Made by a program: the position numbers and the translations under genes. From assembly GCA_905210525.1 (NCBI GenBank), contig CAJLXE010000059.1:1-8284 (forward strand): a stretch of 8,284 bases of DNA, read 5' to 3'. Below are positions 1 through 6,299 of the stretch, one piece after another. The notes below the pieces were generated by a model. It worked only from the letters and a program-made list of their open reading frames with translations. It was not told where the DNA came from and did no database searches. Source of the DNA: an uncultured Clostridia bacterium. GTDB taxonomy: Bacteria > Bacillota > Clostridia > HGM11327. How positions within the stretch are numbered: position 1 is the stretch's first letter; the number at the start of each line of letters is the position of its first letter.

Positions 1-1126
1 TAAGCACACACGTCCTGTTGAAGCGGAAGCGCCCGGAATAATAGAGAGAAAAAGCGTTTCAGTGCCTTTGCAGACGGGTATCAAGGCAATAGACAGCATG
101 ATACCTATAGGCAGAGGACAGCGTGAACTTATAATAGGCGACAGGCAGACAGGCAAAACCGAGATTGCAATAGATACGATTATCAATCAAAAACACAGTG
201 ACGTATTGTGCATATATGTTGCAATCGGGCAGAAAAGCACATCGGTAGTACAGCTGGCAAACGAGCTTGAAAAATCGGGCGCGATGGAATATACGATAAT
301 AGTATCCGCTTCTGCTTCCGAAAGTGCGCCGCTCCAGTATATAGCGCCTTATGCGGGATGCGCTATGGCAGAATATTTCAGAGAACAGGGTAAGGATGTG
401 CTTATAATATACGATGACCTTTCAAAGCATGCGGTTGCATACAGAGCGTTGTCGCTTTTGATACGCAGACCGCCGGGCAGAGAGGCGTATCCGGGAGACG
501 TGTTTTATCTTCATTCGCGTTTGCTTGAGCGCGCGGCGTGCGTTGCGCCCGAGTACGGTGGCGGCTCTATAACGGCGTTGCCCATAATAGAAACTCAGGC
601 AGGCGATGTTTCGGCATATATACCTACAAACGTAATTTCAATAACGGATGGGCAGATATTTCTTGAAACAGAGCTTTTTCACGCAGGAATAATGCCTGCA
701 ATAAATCCGGGTATATCGGTAAGCCGTGTCGGCGGTTCAGCACAGATAAAAGGTATGAAAAAAGTTTCGGGCGAGCTTAAGCTTCTGTATTCGCAGTACA
801 GAGAATTGCAGTCGTTTGCTCAGTTCGGAAGCGATCTTGATGCAGATACAAAAGCGCGCCTTGCACTCGGAGAACGTATAGTTGAGGTGCTTAAACAAAA
901 ACGTAATTCTCCGGTAAGGGTAGGTTGTCAGGTGGCAATCGTATATGCGGTTGTAAACGGATATCTTAACGGCATACCGGTTGAAAAAATACATGAATAC
1001 GAACAGCTTTTGTTTGAAAGGCTTGAAAACGAAAATACAGATTGGCTTGAGAGAATAGAAAACGGCTTTTTTGATGAGTGCGATATCGAAAAACTCAAAT
1101 CGATTCTGAGCGGAATGCCGGGGTGA
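1..1126 (+). CDS. atpA: F-type ATP synthase F1 subunit alpha (5' truncated by window edge)
   Basis: This is the alpha subunit of the F1 sector, which alternates with beta in the catalytic hexamer on the cytoplasmic face of the membrane and carries the non-catalytic nucleotide sites. The reading frame is open from base 2 (374 visible codons). It begins inside the protein with a typical alpha stretch, KHTRPVEAEAPGIIERKSVS, so the GTG at 62 is an internal valine and not a start. By comparison with the usual length of about 500 residues, roughly 120 to 125 N-terminal residues lie outside the window. The P-loop GDRQTGKT is at bases 137-160. The ATPase alpha/beta signature PAINPGISVS starts at base 695, followed by RVGG, whose arginine corresponds to the alpha arginine finger that reaches the catalytic site. 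The C-terminus looks complete. The stop codon lies six bases before the atpG start, as expected in an atp operon. Nothing is broken apart from the edge. Confidence 0.97.
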   Translation, partial: KHTRPVEAEAPGIIERKSVSVPLQTGIKAIDSMIPIGRGQRELIIGDRQTGKTEIAIDTIINQKHSDVLCIYVAIGQKSTSVVQLANELEKSGAMEYTIIVSASASESAPLQYIAPYAGCAMAEYFREQGKDVLIIYDDLSKHAVAYRALSLLIRRPPGREAYPGDVFYLHSRLLERAACVAPEYGGGSITALPIIETQAGDVSAYIPTNVISITDGQIFLETELFHAGIMPAINPGISVSRVGGSAQIKGMKKVSGELKLLYSQYRELQSFAQFGSDLDADTKARLALGERIVEVLKQKRNSPVRVGCQVAIVYAVVNGYLNGIPVEKIHEYEQLLFERLENENTDWLERIENGFFDECDIEKLKSILSGMPG

Positions 1127-1127
1127 T
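1120..1127 (+). promoter_or_regulatory. Ribosome-binding site of atpG
   Basis: The sequence GGGGTGAT contains GGTGAT, complementary to the 3' end of 16S rRNA, and ends five bases before the GTG at 1133. It overlaps the TGA stop of atpA (1124-1126), so translation of gamma is probably coupled to that of alpha. It supports the GTG start. Confidence 0.7.
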
Positions 1128-1132
1128 AAAAA

Positions 1133-1936
1133 GTGGGCGCCGATATAAAAAACCTTCGCACACGTATAAAAAGCGTTGATTCCACACTGCATTTGACAAA
1201 GGCAATGGGACTTGTTGCGTCGTCAAAAATACGTAAAGCTTCCGACGCTATGTACAGGAGCCGCGAATATGCACAGGCAGTCAAACAGGCGATAAAACTG
1301 CTTGCCTCGTGCCGCGAATGCGAAAAAAGTCCGTATATGCAAAAGCGCGGCGAGCAGCGCGACAGGATAATAATTATAGCCGGAGACAGGGGACTTGCGG
1401 GCGGATATAATGCCAATATTTTTCGCTTGGCAAAAAATTATCCGACAGCGCAAATGATACCGATAGGCAAACGCTCATGTGACAGATACAAGCAAAAAAG
1501 CGTTTCTTCGGAATATTTTTCTTATGCAGACGCTTTGGCGCTTTCGTCGGAGCTTTGTAAGGATTTTGAATCCGCAAAATTTGACAGACTCGGTATAATA
1601 AGTACGGAATATGTGTCCGTACTCAGCCAGGAAGCGCGTATTGAATGGATATTGCCTGTTCAAAAAACGGAAGACGCACAGTCAAAGAGCGTGCTGTTTG
1701 AGCCGGATGAGCTTTGTGTGCTTAACGAAGCGGTTCCGCAGTATGTTGCCGGAATGATAATGGCGGCGGTACGCGAAAGCTTTGCGTGCGAAACGGCTGC
1801 ACGCAGAACGGCAATGGATTCGGCAGGGAAAAATGCTCAGCAGATGATAGATGACCTTCAGCTTGTGTATAACAGGGCGCGTCAGGGAGCCATCACTCAG
1901 GAAATCACCGAAATTGTTGCCGGAAGCGGCAGATAA
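1133..1936 (+). CDS. atpG: F-type ATP synthase F1 subunit gamma
   Basis: The gamma subunit is the central rotor shaft that couples proton or sodium flow through Fo to catalysis in the alpha/beta hexamer. Start codon is GTG, supported by the GGTGAT site upstream. The N-terminal coiled-coil helix carries the family pattern LTKAMGLVASSKIRKA (about residues 21-36). The central Rossmann-like domain starts with GDRGLAGGYNANI (84-96). The C-terminal helix ends with NRARQGAITQEITEIVAGSG (247-266), which is the gamma signature with serine in place of the usual alanine. At 267 residues it is about 20 shorter than the Bacillus subtilis protein. From a remembered alignment, most of the loss is in the central domain just after GGYNANIFRLA. 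Conserved parts of the shaft are intact, so it should be functional. It sits between atpA and atpD as in most bacterial atp operons. Confidence 0.96.
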   Translation: MGADIKNLRTRIKSVDSTLHLTKAMGLVASSKIRKASDAMYRSREYAQAVKQAIKLLASCRECEKSPYMQKRGEQRDRIIIIAGDRGLAGGYNANIFRLAKNYPTAQMIPIGKRSCDRYKQKSVSSEYFSYADALALSSELCKDFESAKFDRLGIISTEYVSVLSQEARIEWILPVQKTEDAQSKSVLFEPDELCVLNEAVPQYVAGMIMAAVRESFACETAARRTAMDSAGKNAQQMIDDLQLVYNRARQGAITQEITEIVAGSGR

Positions 1937-1970
1937 GCGCAATACCGACAAAAGCTATATTCTTAACAAA

Positions 1971-1976
1971 AGGAGG
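1971..1976 (+). promoter_or_regulatory. Strong ribosome-binding site that fixes the TTG start of atpD
   Basis: A consensus AGGAGG lies eight bases before the TTG at 1985. The 48-base gap between atpG and atpD shows no terminator hairpin and no promoter I can support. The site decides for the TTG start, because the protein then begins with the expected short N-terminal strand (MANEQKGVVSQVMGPVVDV). Confidence 0.85.
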
Positions 1977-1984
1977 AATACACA

Positions 1985-3379
1985 TTGGCAAACGAACAAA
2001 AAGGCGTTGTTTCTCAGGTTATGGGACCTGTTGTGGACGTTCGCTTTGAAGAGGGATGTCTGCCTGCAATATATAATGCACTCAGAATACCGATAGGAGA
2101 AAAAACGCTTACGGTTGAAGTTGCACAGCATATAGGAGATAACACTGCAAGGTGTATAGCAATGTCTTCTACCGACGGGTTGAAAAGAGGTTCTCCGGTT
2201 ACCGATACGGGCAAAGCAATAAGCGTACCCGTGGGAAATGAAACTCTCGGCAGAATATTCAACGTACTCGGAGAGACGGTGGATAATATTCCTGCACCGG
2301 AAACAAAGGAACGTTGGAATATACATCGCCCGGCACCGGAATATGACGAGCTTTCAACGTCAACCGAAATACTTGAGACGGGAATAAAAGTAATAGACCT
2401 TATATGTCCTTATTCAAAAGGCGGAAAGATAGGTCTTTTCGGCGGAGCGGGCGTAGGCAAAACAGTTCTTATAATGGAGCTTATAAATAACATAGCAAAA
2501 CAGCACGGCGGACTTTCCGTATTTACGGGAGTGGGAGAACGTACACGTGAAGGAAACGACCTTTATAACGAAATGAAACAATCGGGAGTTCTTTCCAATA
2601 CGGCGCTTGTGTACGGTCAGATGAACGAACCGCCGGGCGCAAGAATGAGAGTGGCGCTTTCGGGACTTACAATGGCGGAATATTTCAGAGACGCAAAAGG
2701 TCAGGATGTGCTTTTGTTTATAGATAATATTTTCCGTTTTACGCAGGCAGGAAGCGAAGTTTCGGCATTGCTGGGACGTATGCCGTCGGCGGTAGGATAT
2801 CAGCCTACTCTTGCAAACGAAATGGGTGCTTTGCAGGAACGTATTACATCTACAAAAAAAGGCTCTATAACGTCTATACAGGCGGTGTATGTTCCGGCGG
2901 ACGATCTTACAGATCCGGCGCCTGCAACAACATTTGCACATCTTGACGCAACTACCGTTTTGTCCAGAAGCATATCTTCTCAGGGTATTTACCCCGCTGT
3001 TGATCCGCTTGAATCTACAAGCCGTATTCTTTCTGCGGAAATACTCGGCGAAGAGCATTACAATACAGCGCGTGAGGTTCAGCGTATATTGCAAAGATAT
3101 AAGGAATTGATGGATATAATTGCAATAATGGGTATTGACGAGCTTTCCGACGACGATAAATTGCTTGTACAGAGGGCAAGAAAAATACAGAGATTTCTCT
3201 CTCAGCCTTTTTATGTTTCTGAAAAATTTACAGGATTACCGGGAACATATGTACCTCTTTCCGAAACGATACGCGGATTCAGGGAGATAATAGAGGGTAT
3301 GCATGACGACCTGCCCGAATCGGCTTTTTTGTTCGTGGGTACTATTGATGAGGCTGTTGAAAAAGCAAGAAAGGCATAA
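1985..3379 (+). CDS. atpD: F-type ATP synthase F1 subunit beta (catalytic)
   Basis: The beta subunit holds the catalytic ATP sites of F1 (EC 7.1.2.2). It is full length at 464 residues with a TTG start. Visible motifs are the P-loop GGAGVGKT (153-160), the catalytic glutamate and following arginine in GERTREGNDLY (E185, R186), and the Walker B aspartate in LLFIDN (D247). The ATPase alpha/beta signature PAVDPLESTS is at 337-346. The DELSEED-type lever that contacts gamma appears as DELSDDD (385-391). The protein is very well conserved and shows no missing residue. It is followed after six bases by atpC, with only a weak AAAGG site inside its own 3' end, so atpC translation is probably coupled to atpD. 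Whether the complex uses protons or sodium cannot be told, because the Fo subunits are outside the window. Confidence 0.98.
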   Translation: MANEQKGVVSQVMGPVVDVRFEEGCLPAIYNALRIPIGEKTLTVEVAQHIGDNTARCIAMSSTDGLKRGSPVTDTGKAISVPVGNETLGRIFNVLGETVDNIPAPETKERWNIHRPAPEYDELSTSTEILETGIKVIDLICPYSKGGKIGLFGGAGVGKTVLIMELINNIAKQHGGLSVFTGVGERTREGNDLYNEMKQSGVLSNTALVYGQMNEPPGARMRVALSGLTMAEYFRDAKGQDVLLFIDNIFRFTQAGSEVSALLGRMPSAVGYQPTLANEMGALQERITSTKKGSITSIQAVYVPADDLTDPAPATTFAHLDATTVLSRSISSQGIYPAVDPLESTSRILSAEILGEEHYNTAREVQRILQRYKELMDIIAIMGIDELSDDDKLLVQRARKIQRFLSQPFYVSEKFTGLPGTYVPLSETIRGFREIIEGMHDDLPESAFLFVGTIDEAVEKARKA

Positions 3380-3385
3380 TCGGTT

Positions 3386-3652
3386 ATGAACACTTTTGAA
3401 CTTACCGCTTCATCACCGGACGGCAACGCGTTCAAAGGAACTGTTGTAAAGCTTACGTTGCGCGGACATGACGGCGATCTTGCAATAATGGCAGGACATA
3501 TTCCGTTTGTAACCACCGTAAAGCCGTGCGTATGCAGAATAGAAACGGAGAATGGCTTTGAACATCTGTTAAGAACAGACGGAGGTATTCTTACGGTGTC
3601 TGAAAACAAGGTTACGCTGCTTTCGGGAAAATTTCAGTCGGAATCGGAGTAA
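3386..3652 (+). CDS. atpC: F-type ATP synthase F1 subunit epsilon, short form lacking the C-terminal domain
   Basis: Epsilon sits on the rotor beside gamma and connects it to the c-ring. The 88 residues match the N-terminal beta-sandwich domain: FELTASSPDGNAFKG near the start, LRGHDGDLAIMAGHIPFVT at 25-43 and RTDGGILTVSENKVTLL at 63-79. The usual bacterial protein has about 130 to 140 residues and ends in two helices that can block ATP hydrolysis. Those helices are absent. The other two frames close at 3657-3659 and 3676-3678, and the next gene starts at 3697, so a recent frameshift is not the explanation. Short epsilons of this kind occur naturally in some bacteria. The protein should still assemble and couple, but would lack epsilon-type autoinhibition. 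The start is ATG, six bases after atpD. Confidence 0.93.
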   Translation: MNTFELTASSPDGNAFKGTVVKLTLRGHDGDLAIMAGHIPFVTTVKPCVCRIETENGFEHLLRTDGGILTVSENKVTLLSGKFQSESE

Positions 3653-3696
3653 ATTCTGAATTACATACAAAGACATAAAAGGAACGGTGACAACAA

Positions 3697-4800
3697 ATGA
3701 AAGTATTACTTTTGAGCTGTCTGACAGGGGATGGGCATAACAGTGCGGCGCGTGCCGTGCAGAACGAACTTGATATGCGCGGAATATATAATGAAATTGC
3801 GGACCCTGTTTCGTTTCGCAGTGAAAAGGCTAAGCGGGTGGTTTCGTCTGCTTACAACAATATGATAAGAAAAACTCCGAAAACATTCGGCGCCGTATAT
3901 AAAGTAGGAAAGCTTTACGATTCCACAGGGCTGACGTCACCGGTGTACTGGGCGAATTCCACGTACGCACGCAGACTGAATAATTATATTGCCGAAAACG
4001 GATTTGATGCGGTTGCATGTACGCATTTGTTCGGTATGGAAGCGATGACTGCAATAAAGAAAAAGTGCGGCGGAAGTGTACCGTGTTATGGTATACTTAC
4101 GGATTATACGAATATTCCTTTCTTATGCGAAACGGCACTGGACGGATATTTTGTACCTCATGAGAATATAAAGGAACAGCTTTGCAAAAGAGGTATTCCG
4201 AAAGAAAGCGTATTTTGCACGGGAATACCGGTAGCGGCAAAATTCAATAAGCATTATGAGAAAAAACAGGCGAGAGAAATGCTTGATATGGTGCCTGACA
4301 AAAAGGTATTTCTTATAATGACGGGCGGTGTCGGATGCGAGAATATGTTGGCGCTGTGCGATGAATTTGTAAATCTTAACGATGAAAATACTGTTGCATA
4401 TGTTCTTGTGGGCAGAAATGCCGATATGAAAAACAGAATTGATGAAAAATACCGTGCTTGCGGACGCGTTTATTCGGTACCGTTTACCGACCAAGTCAAT
4501 GTTTATATGAATGCTGCCGATGTGCTGCTGTCAAAATCGGGCGGACTTTCAAGCACGGAAGCGGCGGTTGCCAATGTACCGTTTGTCTGTGTGAAACCGA
4601 TTCCGGGGTGCGAGACAGAAAATGCACGCTTCTTTGCTTCAAAAGGAATGGCATTGTATGCGGATTCTTACAAACAGGCTGCGGAGAATGCATATGCTTT
4701 GGTAAACAATACGGAAAAATCAGAACAAATGATTGCTTCACAGCGCCTTAATATAAATCCTTATGCGGCAAGAGATATTGTAGATTTAATAATGAGGTGA
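3697..4800 (+). CDS. MGDG synthase/UgtP-type glycolipid glycosyltransferase (GT28-like)
   Basis: This is probably a peripheral membrane enzyme that moves a sugar from a UDP-sugar to diacylglycerol to make mono- or diglycosyl-diacylglycerol, as UgtP (YpfP) does in Bacillus and MGDG synthases do in plastids. The 367 residues fall into two Rossmann domains. The N-terminal MGDG-synthase domain has the lipid-acceptor loop GDGHNSAARAV (11-21), CTHLF (108-112) and TDYTNIPF (135-142). The C-terminal donor domain has TGGVG (209-213) and the GT-B nucleotide-sugar motif SKSGGLSSTEA (279-289), followed by PGCETENARFF (303-313). There is no signal peptide or membrane span, as expected. The ATG is preceded by GGTGA (3686-3690) and, further up, AAAAGGAA. 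The sugar and the number of sugars added cannot be read from sequence. The 44-base gap after atpC shows no terminator, so transcription from the atp genes may continue into it. The next gene encodes a PlsY-like protein, which fits a membrane-lipid role. Confidence 0.88.
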   Translation: MKVLLLSCLTGDGHNSAARAVQNELDMRGIYNEIADPVSFRSEKAKRVVSSAYNNMIRKTPKTFGAVYKVGKLYDSTGLTSPVYWANSTYARRLNNYIAENGFDAVACTHLFGMEAMTAIKKKCGGSVPCYGILTDYTNIPFLCETALDGYFVPHENIKEQLCKRGIPKESVFCTGIPVAAKFNKHYEKKQAREMLDMVPDKKVFLIMTGGVGCENMLALCDEFVNLNDENTVAYVLVGRNADMKNRIDEKYRACGRVYSVPFTDQVNVYMNAADVLLSKSGGLSSTEAAVANVPFVCVKPIPGCETENARFFASKGMALYADSYKQAAENAYALVNNTEKSEQMIASQRLNINPYAARDIVDLIMR

Positions 4801-4801
4801 T
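4794..4801 (+). promoter_or_regulatory. Ribosome-binding site of the PlsY-like gene, overlapping the upstream stop codon
   Basis: GAGGTGAT matches the anti-Shine-Dalgarno sequence closely and ends eight bases before the ATG at 4810. It contains the TGA stop (4798-4800) of the glycosyltransferase gene, so the two genes are very likely translationally coupled and in one transcript. A second GAGG at 4804-4807 is too close to the ATG to be the main site. Confidence 0.75.
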
Positions 4802-4809
4802 ACGAGGTC

Positions 4810-5448
4810 ATGAATGGATTCTTCTTGCTTTGGTGTGCGTATATTATAGGCGGGTATATGCTCGGCGGCGTTATGTTTTGCAGGATTATTCCGAAGTGGC
4901 TTTTGAACAAAGATATATGTGAGTTAAGTCCGGACCGTAATCCGGGCGCGACGAATGCATTTTTAATTTGCGGAGCCCCGATAGGCTTTTTATGTCTGCT
5001 GCTTGATATGCTCAAAGGCTTTTGGCCGGTATATTCTGCGTTAAAGGTTCTCGGCACGGAAAACATGCTTTTTGCAGCAGTTATGACAGCTCCCGTTCTG
5101 GGGCATGCAACGGCACCTTTTGATAAATCACACGGAGGAAAATGTATAGCGACATCGTTCGGAGAAACTCTTGCTGTGCTTCCTGCAACAAATGCGGGTT
5201 TGATATTGGCGGGATTATACATATTGTTTTCAACGGTGTTGAAGATTGATTCGCACAGAAAACGAAGCATAACTGTTTTCTCTGTTTTCGGGATATTATC
5301 GGGAATATTGCTTTTGTACACCAGAAGATATTCGATAGCAACGGGCTTTGCGGCAATTTCATGTATTGCTGTAGTGAAACACACGAAAAGATTCGTTCCG
5401 TCGCAACAAAACGAAATCGAATGTGTTCCGGCTGAAAAAAATAAATGA
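4810..5448 (+). CDS. Divergent PlsY-like (glycerol-3-phosphate acyltransferase family) membrane protein
   Basis: PlsY transfers an acyl group from acyl-phosphate to glycerol-3-phosphate in the inner membrane, the first step of phospholipid synthesis. This 212-residue protein has the PlsY layout, with about five or six hydrophobic spans (near 4-24, 52-72, 82-97, 122-144, 154-170 and 173-190). It also has recognisable signatures: NPGATN (44-49), LLLDMLKGFWPV (63-74) and GHATAPFDKSHGGKCIATSFG (98-118). Several key residues differ, however. The motif 1 serine and arginine of PlsY (in SGNxGATNxxR) align with D42 and L52. KGGKG is HGGKC. The C-terminal H..N..R..GTE motif is reduced to KHTKRF (190-195), followed by a polar tail. 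It may therefore be a specialised paralogue with another substrate, or an inactive partner, and not the housekeeping PlsY. It lies nine bases after the glycosyltransferase gene. Family membership is fairly sure. Activity is not. Confidence 0.8.
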   Translation: MNGFFLLWCAYIIGGYMLGGVMFCRIIPKWLLNKDICELSPDRNPGATNAFLICGAPIGFLCLLLDMLKGFWPVYSALKVLGTENMLFAAVMTAPVLGHATAPFDKSHGGKCIATSFGETLAVLPATNAGLILAGLYILFSTVLKIDSHRKRSITVFSVFGILSGILLLYTRRYSIATGFAAISCIAVVKHTKRFVPSQQNEIECVPAEKNK

Positions 5449-5450
5449 CA

Positions 5451-5456
5451 AAGGAG
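5451..5456 (+). promoter_or_regulatory. Ribosome-binding site of the DUF218 gene
   Basis: AAGGAG lies two bases after the stop of the PlsY-like gene. The only usable in-frame start nearby is the GTG at 5470, because upstream in-frame codons give no start before the stop at 5446-5448. The spacer of 13 bases is longer than usual, so expression may be modest. A methionine at 5497 is a less likely start because it would remove most of the first membrane span. Confidence 0.55.
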
Positions 5457-5469
5457 ATGTGTACACAAA

Positions 5470-6204
5470 GTGAAAAATGTAACAAGACTTATACTTATGT
5501 TATGCGGAGCATTGCTCTTGATTTACACGGTAATAACGGCTTGTGTGTTCAACTTTAATATGGGTATTGTTTTTTGCGGAATTCTGGCAGTTGTTGTGGG
5601 AGCGGCAGGAATATTTTTTGAAAGCCTGTGCAATATAAAATGGCTTACGGTTATATTTGCGGCAGCAATGGCGGTGTTGATTTTGTTTATGTCGTTTATA
5701 TTTATTTACGGTCAATCGGATAATACAAAGTTTGATGAGGACGCGGTTATAGTTCTGGGTGCAGGCTTACATGGAGATAAAGTGTCACAGCAGCTTGCTT
5801 ACAGACTTGATAAGGCGTTTGAATATTCGCAGAAAAATCCGAATGCCGTTATTGTTGTTTCCGGGGGACAGGGTGCGGACGAGGATATAACCGAGGCGCT
5901 GGCTATGGAACGCTATTTGATTGAAAAAGGTGTTTCGGCGGAGCGAATAATACGGGAGGAAGAGTCTGTTTCCACATATACAAATCTTGTAAATACAAAA
6001 GAAATACTTGACAAAAAATTTGACGGAGAATATAAAGCGGTGCTTATTACGAGCGATTATCATATGTACCGTGCGCTTAAAACAGCTCATAAGGCAGGTA
6101 TTGATTGTACGGCATATCATTCCGAAATAGAATGGTACAGCGGATTTATGAGATATATCCGTGAATGTGCAGCTGTTGCAAAATACATTGTGTTGGGAAA
6201 ATAA
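5470..6204 (+). CDS. DUF218 (YdcF/SanA/ElyC-like) membrane-anchored protein
   Basis: The family is found widely in bacterial envelopes. In E. coli, ElyC affects peptidoglycan and undecaprenyl-phosphate metabolism and SanA affects barrier function, but the biochemical reaction is not settled. This 244-residue protein has three hydrophobic spans (about 6-26, 31-50 and 58-80) followed by a DUF218 domain (about 91-235). Typical elements are DAVIVLGAGL (91-100), VVSGGQGADEDITEA (129-143), the EESVSTYTNL segment (164-173) and LITSDYHMYRA (192-202). Positive charges at the N-terminus and between spans 2 and 3 suggest N-in topology, which would place the DUF218 domain outside the cytoplasm. That is an inference. 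Start is GTG. The gene follows the PlsY-like gene by 21 bases and precedes a terminator, so it is the last gene of the unit. Its neighbours suggest a role in envelope lipids or cell wall, with no specific function that can be read from it. Confidence 0.87.
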   Translation: MKNVTRLILMLCGALLLIYTVITACVFNFNMGIVFCGILAVVVGAAGIFFESLCNIKWLTVIFAAAMAVLILFMSFIFIYGQSDNTKFDEDAVIVLGAGLHGDKVSQQLAYRLDKAFEYSQKNPNAVIVVSGGQGADEDITEALAMERYLIEKGVSAERIIREEESVSTYTNLVNTKEILDKKFDGEYKAVLITSDYHMYRALKTAHKAGIDCTAYHSEIEWYSGFMRYIRECAAVAKYIVLGK

Positions 6205-6223
6205 AATTTTTTATGAATATTAC

Positions 6224-6261
6224 AAAAGACTTCCGCTTCATAAAGGAGCGGAAGTCTTTTT
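6224..6261 (+). terminator. Strong rho-independent terminator between convergent genes
   Basis: A perfect 14-bp inverted repeat (AAAAGACTTCCGCT at 6224-6237 with AGCGGAAGTCTTTT at 6247-6260) extends by a T-G wobble and a C-G pair to a 16-bp stem around the five-base loop ATAAA. It runs directly into TTTTT (6257-6261). It lies 19 bases after the DUF218 stop and should end the plus-strand transcript. The A-run on the left arm gives a shorter T-run on the other strand, so it may also work, more weakly, for the convergent calcium ATPase gene, whose stop is at 6300-6302. The rest of the 95-base gap (6205-6299) holds nothing else I can support. Confidence 0.92.
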
Positions 6262-6299
6262 GCGCTTTATTGTTATCGGCAGAAATTCAGAATCGTATT

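Noticed and set aside
62..64. GTG as a possible start of the alpha subunit gene
   Set aside because: The frame is open to the left edge and encodes conserved alpha residues (KHTRPVEAEAPGIIERKSVS) before this codon, so it is an internal valine.
1937..1984. Intergenic gap between atpG and atpD as a promoter or attenuator
   Set aside because: It holds no credible -35/-10 pair and no hairpin. Only the ribosome-binding site of atpD is supported.
2414..3094. Minus-strand open frame of 226 codons opposite atpD
   Set aside because: It is antisense to the conserved beta subunit, with a Cys/Arg/Tyr-rich translation and no family resemblance. It is explained by codon usage of atpD.
3610..3696. Possible frameshift hiding a C-terminal helical domain of epsilon
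   Set aside because: The two alternative frames stop at 3657-3659 and 3676-3678 and encode nothing like the expected helices, and there is no room before the next start at 3697.
4761..5468. Minus-strand open frame of 235 codons covering the PlsY-like gene
   Set aside because: The plus-strand frame has membrane spans, family motifs and a good ribosome-binding site. The antisense translation shows no domain.
6203..6213. A-run followed by T-run just after the DUF218 stop as a first terminator
   Set aside because: No GC-containing stem precedes the T-run. The strong hairpin at 6224-6261 explains termination.
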